Assembly (NCBI GenBank): GCA_024697945.1
Contig: JAILRU010000128.1
Span: forward strand, 1 to 33,365
Length of the DNA stretch: 33,365 bases
Direction of reading: 5' to 3'
Source: Bacteroidaceae bacterium
GTDB taxonomy: Bacteria; Bacteroidota; Bacteroidia; Bacteroidales; Bacteroidaceae
Under the pieces are notes generated by a model, which was given only the letters and a program-made list of their open reading frames with translations, was not told the origin of the DNA and made no database searches. Shown here piece by piece: positions 1 through 5,533 of this stretch; positions within the stretch are counted from its first letter, which is position 1; every line of letters begins with the position of its first letter. The position numbers were made by a program, and so were the translations under genes.

Positions 1-21
1 GTGCTCACACTGGAGCGCATC

Positions 22-54
22 AAAGGTCCGCCACCTCGTGAAGAGGCGACCTTT
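22..54 (-). promoter_or_regulatory. Leader hairpin between the leftward promoter and the window edge
   Basis: AAAGGTC-C-GCC (22-32) pairs with GGC-GACCTTT (45-54): ten base pairs with a one-base bulge and a 12-nt loop. It lies inside the predicted 5' leader of the leftward transcript, so it could be an attenuator or protein-binding leader. There is no U-tract, so a simple terminator is unlikely. I recognise no known riboswitch class. Confidence 0.35.
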
Positions 55-69
55 CCTCTTTTGCGGGTG

Positions 70-100
70 CAAAGGTACAACAATTCTGGAAACTGACAAA
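70..100 (-). promoter_or_regulatory. Leftward promoter for a gene outside the window
   Basis: On the minus strand TTTG (97-100) is followed after 19 bp by TACCTTTG (70-77), the Bacteroidota TTTG / TAnnTTTG sigma-ABfr arrangement. Transcription would start near 63 and run off the left end. The first ATG downstream is at 20-18, opening a frame (MRSSVS...) that leaves the window; whether this is the real start cannot be judged. Confidence 0.7.
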
Positions 101-229
101 TTATTCCACAACTTTTTTTGAAAAAAGATGCATATTTGCCAACTATACATTATATATATAATATACGTGCGCGAAAACGGCACATAATATCGTCATCAGT
201 AAAATACGCGAAAATTCTCCTCAGTTTTC

Positions 230-260
230 TTTGTCAATGGCGCGATTATTCTTACTTTTG
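230..260 (+). promoter_or_regulatory. Promoter of the inositol monophosphatase gene
   Basis: TTTG (230-233), 19-bp spacer, TACTTTTG (253-260) matches the Bacteroidota promoter. The first downstream ATG in the long frame is at 292, leaving a leader of about 25 nt. This supports that start over the upstream in-frame ATG at 118, which would precede the promoter. Confidence 0.8.
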
Positions 261-291
261 CAGCGCAAAACACAAACGTCAAACCAACAAG

Positions 292-1080
292 ATGCTCCAC
301 AAACTAATCGACATCGTCATCGAGGCTTCACGCCTGATGCTTACCGACGACTTCCAGGTTACCCAGAAACAGGGAGTCAGCAATATCGTCACTTCGTCGG
401 ACATTGCCGTGCAGGAGTTCCTGCGCAGCCGTCTCACCACACTCCTTCCTGACTGCGGTTTCCTCTGCGAGGAAGAGGATGCGCACGACCTGTCGCACGA
501 ATACACCTGGATTATCGACCCTATCGACGGCACAGCCAACTACAGTCGTGGCATTCGCGAATGCGCCATCTGCGTGGGACTAAAGCACAATGCACGGATG
601 GAGCTGGCAGCCGTCTATCTGCCGCGGACCGATGAACTCTTCACCGCCCAGCGTGGAAAGGGAGCTTACCTGCATCATCCCGAGAGTGGCAAGCCCTCCA
701 CTCCCATTCATGTCTCAGAGCGTCCCTTTTCGGACAGCATCATGTGTACGGCGCTTCCCGTCTATTACAAGGAATATGCCCCTGTGTGTGCCGACATCAT
801 CCGCGAAGTCTTCCTGCAGTGCAACGACATCCGGCGTTTCGGAGCCGCAGCCCCAGAGCTATGTTATCTGGCGATGGGACGTTGCGAGCTCTATTTCGAA
901 TACCTGCTCTCTCCTTGGGACTTTGCCGCTGCCTCGCTGATTCTCGAGGAGGCCGATGGCGTACTCTGCAACCGCGAGGGGCAACCGCTTGACTACACAA
1001 AGCGGTCAGGCGTCCTCGCCGCCAATAATCCAGAGAACCTGAGTCGCCTCCTGGCCATTGTAGCAGGATGTAACGAATAA
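292..1080 (+). CDS. Inositol monophosphatase family protein
   Basis: A 262-aa protein of the Mg2+-dependent inositol monophosphatase / CysQ superfamily, which removes phosphate from small sugar or nucleotide phosphates. Metal-site features are visible: acidic cluster CEEED at residues 59-63, the signature WIIDPIDGT at 73-81 (D76, D79 metal ligands), and the C-terminal WDFAAASLILEEADG motif with W209-D210. Length is normal for the family, and there is no signal peptide, so it is cytosolic. The frame is open back to 118, but the promoter at 230-260 makes the ATG at 292 the sensible start. The exact substrate (inositol-1-phosphate, PAP, fructose-1,6-bisphosphate) cannot be decided. It is convergent with the IS3-type fragment, and the 11-bp array fills the gap between their 3' ends. 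Confidence 0.9.
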   Translation: MLHKLIDIVIEASRLMLTDDFQVTQKQGVSNIVTSSDIAVQEFLRSRLTTLLPDCGFLCEEEDAHDLSHEYTWIIDPIDGTANYSRGIRECAICVGLKHNARMELAAVYLPRTDELFTAQRGKGAYLHHPESGKPSTPIHVSERPFSDSIMCTALPVYYKEYAPVCADIIREVFLQCNDIRRFGAAAPELCYLAMGRCELYFEYLLSPWDFAAASLILEEADGVLCNREGQPLDYTKRSGVLAANNPENLSRLLAIVAGCNE

Positions 1081-1100
1081 TATACGTCTTCTCTCGCTCT

Positions 1101-1210
1101 TCCCATAGTGTAGCCATAGTGTAGCCTCGCTTTAGCCTGCTTCTACCCATAGTCATGAGTATGGCACGAAGCAGCCTAGAAGCAGAGTGATTGCTGGCTA
1201 GAAGCAGGCT
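1101..1210. repeat. Mirrored array of ten degenerate 11-bp units (5+5)
   Basis: The 110 bp divide into ten 11-bp units with no gaps, arranged head to head about the point 1155/1156. Leftward units read on the minus strand from the centre: TGACTATGGGT, AGAAGCAGGCT, AAAGCGAGGCT, ACACTATGGCT, ACACTATGGGA. Rightward units read on the plus strand: TGAGTATGGCA, CGAAGCAGCCT, AGAAGCAGAGT, GATTGCTGGCT, AGAAGCAGGCT. The two common types are AGAAGCAGGCT and ACACTATGGCT, sharing GGCT at the end. A weaker sixth unit may lie at 1090-1100. The unit AGAAGCAGGCT with its outer neighbour forms a perfect 12-bp inverted pair (1134-1145 and 1199-1210). The right part encodes the last residues of the IS3-type ORF. 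Eleven bp is close to one helical turn, so a protein could read every unit from one DNA face. Confidence 0.75.
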
Positions 1211-1586
1211 CAGGGATGATGCTCTTGACAAGATTCGGGTACGTAGGCAGGTTATGCCGCGAGTCTGTCGTACGAGGAGCTCGCTGGCGACGATTCAGGT
1301 TCAGGCCGCGCTCGTGCATGATACTGCGGAAGGCATCGCGCCCAACGCGGTATTCCTTCGAGAAGCGGCGACTGTACATGCGCCACAGATTATCAGTGCC
1401 GATTCCCGGGTCTTTCTCCCTGATCTCACGCACATACTGCACAACAAACTGCTCCATTGCCAGACGGCGGAACAGCGCCTCGTCATCATACTTGTAAAAG
1501 GCCTGTCGTGTCACACCGGACAGTGCACAGAGACGCGTTACTGCATATCCTTTTTCGCTGTGCAGCCTTTCGACTCGTCCTTTTAT
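1176..1586 (-). pseudogene. Truncated IS3-family transposase-like (OrfB N-terminal) ORF
   Basis: The frame is open for 136 codons (stop TAG at 1176-1178). It matches the N-terminal half of Bacteroidota IS3-family OrfB. An HTH-like stretch GYAVTRLCALSGVTRQAFYK is followed by REIREKDPGIGTDNLW, YRVGRDAFRSIMHERGL and TTDSRHNLPTYPNLV. In intact relatives this point leads into the DDE/RNase H domain (SDITYI...). Here the protein ends with about 15 unrelated residues encoded by the 11-bp array, so it cannot be a catalytic transposase. No ATG lies in the open frame; the first conventional start is GTG at 1514, which would cut the HTH in half. An in-frame ATG at 1598 is followed by GAA and two TAA stops. 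A TATCTTTG promoter element lies just upstream. It may be a decayed relic, a domesticated DNA-binding protein or an RNA gene; the uninterrupted frame is the argument against old decay. Confidence 0.65.
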
Positions 1587-1618
1587 TTATTATTCCATGC
1601 AGTACGCCCTTTCGCCTG

Positions 1619-1626
1619 CAAAGATA
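1619..1626 (-). promoter_or_regulatory. Promoter -7 element upstream of the IS3-type ORF
   Basis: TATCTTTG on the minus strand is a perfect TAnnTTTG element followed by GCAG, as in several other promoters here. No TTTG is seen at the expected 19-20 bp upstream; that place is taken by a short ATGAAGA heptamer repeat (1634-1647). A transcript starting near 1612 would read the ORF and then the 11-bp array. Confidence 0.5.
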
Positions 1627-1842
1627 CATAAAAATGAAGAATGAAGAGTGCTCCGCTCATTAAAAGAGCGCCTTGGTTCTAAAGAATCCGAGAAGAATGA
1701 AGAATTATTTTCTTATTCTGACGATAAACGGCAAAATAAACTGAATACAGTTCCGAGGCGCAATGTTAGTCACAGAGCAAATTGCTTCGAGAAGTGGTCT
1801 GATGCACATTGAGAAGCAGATTTTACTACTACGCACAGAAAA

Positions 1843-1886
1843 TATTTTTCCTCCGAAGAGAAAAAATTATTCCCACGAAGGGAAAA
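1843..1886. repeat. Two 22-bp hairpin repeat units
   Basis: Units 1843-1864 and 1865-1886 match at about 17 of 22 positions (pattern ATT-TTCC-CGAAG-GAAAA). Each folds as TTCC...GGAA or TTTTTC...GAAAAA around a CGAAG loop. Period and hairpin style resemble the 23-bp array at 22025-22155. Confidence 0.5.
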
Positions 1887-1945
1887 AAACGTAGGGACTT
1901 AATGGCAGAAAACAGGAGCTCTACATAAAGTTTTTTGTGATTTTG

Positions 1946-2002
1946 ATGTCACAATGTCATACTCATTGAATTTCAGAAGTTTGCGGTGTGACATTGTGAC
2001 AT
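1946..2002. repeat. Perfect 14-bp inverted repeat with 29-nt spacer
   Basis: ATGTCACAATGTCA (1946-1959) is the exact reverse complement of TGACATTGTGACAT (1989-2002). The 29-bp spacer has no dyad of its own. It could be a cruciform or hairpin, a pair of binding sites, or the ends of a tiny mobile element. No flanking target duplication is obvious. Confidence 0.6.
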
Positions 2003-2195
2003 TAAGGTGCCGTTTTTAACACTAATTTAACGTTATTTTACATTTTTTTACACGAAAATCGCCCAAAAATCATACATTTTGTGAGTTATTTCCTTACTTT
2101 TCATCTATAATTATACCAGATTTGTACTTCATCTTACAAAGAAAAAGTTTCTCATATCGTAAAACAGAAAGAGAAAGCAAAAAACATCAAAAATA

Positions 2196-2283
2196 AAACA
2201 CTTAAGTGTTTTGAAAGAAACAGTTAAATGTTACTATAGAAACACTTAAATGTTTTGAGAGAAATACTTAAGTGTTTCGAAAA
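2196..2283. repeat. Four-unit 22-bp palindromic array (CTTAAG core)
   Basis: Four contiguous 22-bp units start at 2196, 2218, 2240 and 2262. Their TTAA cores are exactly 22 bp apart (2202, 2224, 2246, 2268). The first core is an 18-bp perfect palindrome, AAAACACTTAAGTGTTTT; the others are imperfect (AAACAGTTAAATGTT, AAACACTTAAATGTTT, AAATACTTAAGTGTTT). Linkers are purine-rich (TGAAAG, CTATAG, TGAGAG, CGAAAA). Dyad sites at two helical turns would suit a cooperatively binding dimeric regulator, but no adjacent promoter or regulator gene identifies one. Confidence 0.75.
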
Positions 2284-2399
2284 TGAACATTTTCCTGCAA
2301 AATAAACCGAAAAAAGCTTCGATAATGCCCAATGAGGATGTTATGACGAAATGACAGAGCAAACCTGTTCCTGTGCGTAGTAATAAAAAGTTGACGGCT

Positions 2400-2984
2400 T
2401 TATCCGTTGTTGATGACGAGGGTGGTTCCGATGTAGTTGACGCGATAGCGGTAGAGGGGACGGCCTGCAGGACCGCTTGCTGTGATATTGCCGATATTGT
2501 TCAGGTCGTATGTCCGCTGGCAGTTCTTGCAGTATGCGTAGCCTCCGACTTGCAGAACCAGAGGCTTGGTGATGTGATAATCCTGATAGCAGTTGGAACA
2601 GGCTCGGTCGTAACATACCACTCGCGGGGTGTCCTCGCCCATCTCTGGGATGGTGAGCCTCCCCACGATAAATCCGGTCAGTCCAAGATAGTAACCGCTA
2701 TAACCAGCTATAGCTGTGAGATTGATATAGGACGTATGGTTTGTTGCATCGGTGAATAGGAACCGTTGTCCGCCGCTCGTGATGGAGCAATACTCGCCCA
2801 TACTCTCGCAGGCTGTGTAAAGTACGGGTGCCTGCTGGACGTTCTCAACAGTCAGACGTGCAGGCAGGTCGCAGAACTTGTTGTGGACATCGCCGTCGGA
2901 ACAGGAAAGAAGGAATATGACAAGCAATAGGACATAGTCCATAGTTTTGAGTCCATAGTCCATAGTCAATTTTTCTTTTATCAT
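2400..2984 (-). CDS. Putative Cys-rich lipoprotein with Rieske-like C-terminus
   Basis: A lipoprotein signal (LLLVIFLLSC lipobox, then SDGD) predicts an exported lipid-anchored protein. The C-terminal half has two cysteine clusters, CYDRACSNC and CKNC, spaced like Rieske ligands but with no His in either. The ending GPAGRPLYRYRVNYIGTTLVI resembles the C-terminus of Bacteroidota Rieske-type lipoproteins. I infer a Rieske-like fold that may hold zinc or a 4-Cys metal site; the metal is unknown. The start at 2984 overlaps the argH stop as ATGA; alternatives are 2963 and 2942. The N-terminal codons are made of a GTCCATA heptamer array, so the shorter starts are plausible. It is last in the pyrE-argH operon. 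Confidence 0.65.
   Translation of the reverse strand: MIKEKLTMDYGLKTMDYVLLLVIFLLSCSDGDVHNKFCDLPARLTVENVQQAPVLYTACESMGEYCSITSGGQRFLFTDATNHTSYINLTAIAGYSGYYLGLTGFIVGRLTIPEMGEDTPRVVCYDRACSNCYQDYHITKPLVLQVGGYAYCKNCQRTYDLNNIGNITASGPAGRPLYRYRVNYIGTTLVINNG
2930..2971. repeat. Period-7 array (GTCCATA type)
   Basis: Six heptamers in register: GGACATA, GTCCATA, GTTTTGA, GTCCATA, GTCCATA, GTCAATT. It lies just after the argH stop and is read as the N-terminal residues TMDYGLKTMDY if the lipoprotein starts at 2984. Confidence 0.6.
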
Positions 2985-4312
2985 TTCGCTAAATTTTTTT
3001 CTGCTTCTTCTGCCTTCTCGAAGTGGAAGCCGTCCCATACTTGCTGCATGAGGGCAGCTATTTCCTTTGTGCAGAGGTTGCCGATGCTGCCTTCGTGGGT
3101 GTGGTGTACTTCTTTCTTGGGTACGAACTTGCCTGCCTCGATGTCGAGTCCGACCTTCTTGTAGGCATCGCGGAAGGGCATTCCCTCGGTAGCGAGACGG
3201 TTGACCTCCTCGACGGAGAACATGAGGTCGTAACGCGAGTCGTCAAGTATTTGCTCGTTGACTTCGAGGCGAGCGATGATATAGGTCGCCATCTGTAGGC
3301 AGTCGCGCAGTTCCTGGAAGGCTGGCAGGAAGACTTCCTTGATGATTTGCAGGTCGCGGAAATAGCCGCTGGGCAGGTTGTTCATGATGAGCGTGACCTG
3401 CTGCGGCAGGGCCTGCAGCTTGTTGCACTTGGCGCGGGTCAGCTCGAAGACATCGGGGTTCTTCTTGTGGGGCATGATGCTGGAGCCTGTGGTGCATTCC
3501 TTGGGAAGCTTGATGAAGCCGAAGTTCTGGCTGTTGAAGAGGCAGGCATCGAAGGCCAGTTTGCTGACGGTGCCAGCTATGCCAGCCAACGCGAAGGCGA
3601 CGTTGCGCTCGGTCTTGCCGCGTCCCATCTGGGCATAGACGACGTTGTAGTCGAGCGAATCGAAGCCAAGTAGCTCTGTGGTCATCGTGCGGTTCAGGGG
3701 GAACGACGAGCCATAACCTGCGGCAGAACCGAGGGGGTTGCGGTTGGTGATGCGATAGGCTGCTTGCAGGAAGACGAGGTCATCCACCAGACTCTCTGCA
3801 TAGGCTCCCAACCAGAGTCCGAAGCTGCTGGGCATCGCCACTTGCAGGTGGGTGTAGCCTGGCATGAGTACGTCTTTGTAACGTTCGCTCTGCTGCTGCA
3901 ACTCGTTGAAGAGACTGCGCACGTCCTCAGCCAAAAGACGTAACTGCTTGCGGATAAACAGCTTCAAATCGACAAGCACCTGGTCGTTGCGACTGCGTCC
4001 GGAGTGTATCTTCTTGCCCACATCGCCCAGACGTCGCGTGAGCATCAGTTCCACCTGCGAGTGGACGTCCTCGATGCCATCCTCGATGACGAACTGTCCC
4101 TGACGTATCTCCGCCAGGATATTCCGCAGTTCGGCAAGCAACGCCTGCAATTCGTCTTTCTCGAGCAGTCCGATACTCTCGAGCATCGTGATGTGAGCCA
4201 TAGAGCCAAGCACATCGGCCTCGGCCAGATACAGGTCCATCTCACGGTCGCGACCAACGGTGAAGCGCTCTATCTCCGCCGTCACTTCATATCCTTTGTC
4301 CCAAAGCTTCAT
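2981..4312 (-). CDS. argH: Argininosuccinate lyase
   Basis: A 443-aa cytosolic enzyme that splits argininosuccinate into arginine and fumarate, the last step of arginine synthesis. Family signatures are present: HSGRSRNDQ at 103-111, PGYTHLQ at 151-157, and the fumarase/aspartase signature GSSIMPHKKNP at 276-286, which carries the flexible-loop catalytic serine. The frame extends upstream, but MKLWDKGYEVTAEIERFTVG at 4312 is the family N-terminus and lies just after the gap to the preceding gene. It follows pyrE and the SRPBCC gene in one leftward operon, with only 22 bp separating it from the SRPBCC stop. The pairing of arginine and pyrimidine genes is metabolically reasonable because both draw on carbamoyl phosphate, but other arg genes are not here. 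Confidence 0.97.
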   Translation of the reverse strand: MKLWDKGYEVTAEIERFTVGRDREMDLYLAEADVLGSMAHITMLESIGLLEKDELQALLAELRNILAEIRQGQFVIEDGIEDVHSQVELMLTRRLGDVGKKIHSGRSRNDQVLVDLKLFIRKQLRLLAEDVRSLFNELQQQSERYKDVLMPGYTHLQVAMPSSFGLWLGAYAESLVDDLVFLQAAYRITNRNPLGSAAGYGSSFPLNRTMTTELLGFDSLDYNVVYAQMGRGKTERNVAFALAGIAGTVSKLAFDACLFNSQNFGFIKLPKECTTGSSIMPHKKNPDVFELTRAKCNKLQALPQQVTLIMNNLPSGYFRDLQIIKEVFLPAFQELRDCLQMATYIIARLEVNEQILDDSRYDLMFSVEEVNRLATEGMPFRDAYKKVGLDIEAGKFVPKKEVHHTHEGSIGNLCTKEIAALMQQVWDGFHFEKAEEAEKNLAK

Positions 4313-4341
4313 TGAAAGTTGAAAAATTGAAAAGTTAATAG
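4312..4341. repeat. Short period-7/8 repeat between SRPBCC gene and argH
   Basis: TTGAAAG, TTGAAAAA, TTGAAAAG, TTAATAG repeat in the 22-bp gap just before the argH start. The period is 7 to 8, so it is less regular than the other junction arrays. Confidence 0.35.
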
Positions 4342-4814
4342 GGGAGGCTTGCCAACATTTGTGCCAGGCCGTCCACGCCTTGCTCCAACTTCTTCCCAAC
4401 CATCTGACGGATGAAGAAGTTGAGGTCGGCCTTGACGGTAAGGCGCATTGCGCACTCGTTCTCGCCGTTTGGCAACAGCTGTATCCACATGTTGGCAGCT
4501 ACTGGCACTCCTTCTGCGGCGAACTTGATGGTCTTGTCCTGCTCGCGTTCGATGATGCGCAGGGTGGCAGGGCCTACAGGGGTATCGCCTGTCACTGTGT
4601 CCCTGTCGAAACGCAACGAGCGCAGCTTTTCGGCAATCTGTTCTATTTGTTCAGGAGTCACTTTGTCGCCTGCCTGTTGCTGGATGCGCTGCAAAACTTC
4701 CGGATTATCGAGTCCCTGCTGTATGACAGCCAGGTTGTTGAGGTCGGAAAGACGCTCAAAGACTCGTCCGATAGGGGCATATATCTTCTTTACCTCGCTT
4801 TTATATTCTGACAT
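4335..4814 (-). CDS. SRPBCC (START/polyketide-cyclase-like) family protein
   Basis: A 159-aa soluble protein with no signal peptide. The N-terminus (KSEVKKIYAPIGRVFERLSDLNNL) and the C-terminal amphipathic helix (QMVGKKLEQGVDGLAQMLASLPY) fit the SRPBCC helix-grip fold, with strands around TLRIIEREQDKTIKFAAEG and MWIQLLPNGENECAMRLTVKA. Such proteins bind hydrophobic ligands, but the ligand and role here are unknown. It sits between pyrE (gap 25 bp) and argH (gap 22 bp), an arrangement familiar in Bacteroidota, and is almost certainly cotranscribed. Confidence 0.8.
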   Translation of the reverse strand: MSEYKSEVKKIYAPIGRVFERLSDLNNLAVIQQGLDNPEVLQRIQQQAGDKVTPEQIEQIAEKLRSLRFDRDTVTGDTPVGPATLRIIEREQDKTIKFAAEGVPVAANMWIQLLPNGENECAMRLTVKADLNFFIRQMVGKKLEQGVDGLAQMLASLPY

Positions 4815-4819
4815 ATCGC

Positions 4820-4847
4820 ATTTACCATTTAATCATTTACTATTTGT
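4820..4847. repeat. Period-7 array (CATTTAC type)
   Basis: ATTTACC, ATTTAAT, CATTTAC, TATTTGT fill the gap between pyrE and the SRPBCC gene and run over the pyrE stop codon. Confidence 0.5.
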
Positions 4848-5475
4848 TCCAGTTCGCAGGGTCTTTGCGCCACTGGTTCAGGGTTTCTACGTCTTTCTCT
4901 GCAATGTAGCCGGTCTTGAGGGCTTCGGCTACGACAGCCTCGTAGTTGGTAAGGGTGACGAGCTTCACGCCTGCTGCACGGAATGCTTCTTCCGCAACGG
5001 GGAAGCCATAGGTATAGGAAGCCACCATTCCGACCACTTCACAGCCAGCTGTCCGCAGGGCTTCAACGGCCTTGAGGCTGCTACCGCCTGTGCTGATGAG
5101 GTCTTCTACGACGACAACCTTCATGCCTGGCCTCAGTTCACCTTCGATGAGATTCTCCAGCCCGTGGTCCTTGGGCTTGCTACGAACGTAGGCAAAGGGC
5201 AGAGACAGGGCATCAGCCACCAGAGCACCTTGGGCAATGGCGCCTGTTGCAACACCTGCAACAGCCTCAGCCTCTGGGAACTGCTCCATGACGAGTCGAG
5301 TGAGTTCCACCTTGACGAATGAACGCAGGTCAGGGAAAGAGAGTGTCTTGCGGTTGTCGCAATAGAAGGGGCTCTTCCATCCACTCGCCCAGGTGAAAGG
5401 GTTCGTGGGCTGCAACTTGATTGCCTTAACTTTCAGCAGCTTTGCTGCAAAGATTGATTCAACAATGTTTACCAT
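4840..5475 (-). CDS. pyrE: Orotate phosphoribosyltransferase
   Basis: A 211-aa enzyme that joins orotate and PRPP to give orotidine 5'-phosphate in de novo UMP synthesis. The type I PRTase PRPP-binding loop VVVVEDLISTGG is at 120-131. The catalytic flexible-loop region YVRSKPKDHG is at 97-106, and GVATGAIAQGA at 74-84 contributes to phosphate binding. Length and start (MVNIVESIFAAKLL) agree with Bacteroidota PyrE. It heads the pyrE-SRPBCC-argH-lipoprotein run. The 58-bp gap to the upstream metallophosphoesterase shows no clear TAnnTTTG promoter, so readthrough from that gene is possible. Confidence 0.97.
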   Translation of the reverse strand: MVNIVESIFAAKLLKVKAIKLQPTNPFTWASGWKSPFYCDNRKTLSFPDLRSFVKVELTRLVMEQFPEAEAVAGVATGAIAQGALVADALSLPFAYVRSKPKDHGLENLIEGELRPGMKVVVVEDLISTGGSSLKAVEALRTAGCEVVGMVASYTYGFPVAEEAFRAAGVKLVTLTNYEAVVAEALKTGYIAEKDVETLNQWRKDPANWNK

Positions 5476-5516
5476 ATTTACTTACGATTTGACGATTTAC
5501 TATTTACTATTTAGTA
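5475..5516. repeat. Period-7 array (TTTACTA type)
   Basis: Six heptamers in register (TATTTAC, TTACGAT, TTGACGA, TTTACTA, TTTACTA, TTTAGTA) make up most of the gap between the metallophosphoesterase stop and the pyrE start. Confidence 0.65.
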
Positions 5517-5533
5517 GGGCGGTAGCTCATTTT

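Larger units (their letters stand above)
1587..2399. other. Non-coding stretch rich in repeats, no gene seen
   Basis: About 800 bp, more AT-rich than its flanks, with no ORF showing protein character on either strand. It holds the -7 element at 1619, a 22-bp hairpin pair at 1843, a 14-bp perfect inverted repeat at 1946/1989 and the four-unit palindromic array at 2196. Together with 1081-1586 it forms a roughly 1.3-kb accessory-looking interval between two housekeeping loci. Confidence 0.6.

Noticed and set aside
1191..1631. A plus-strand ORF of 146 codons antisense to the IS3-type fragment
   Set aside because: It is Cys/Arg/Ser-rich without recognisable domains, while the minus strand reads a known transposase N-terminus; it is a shadow.
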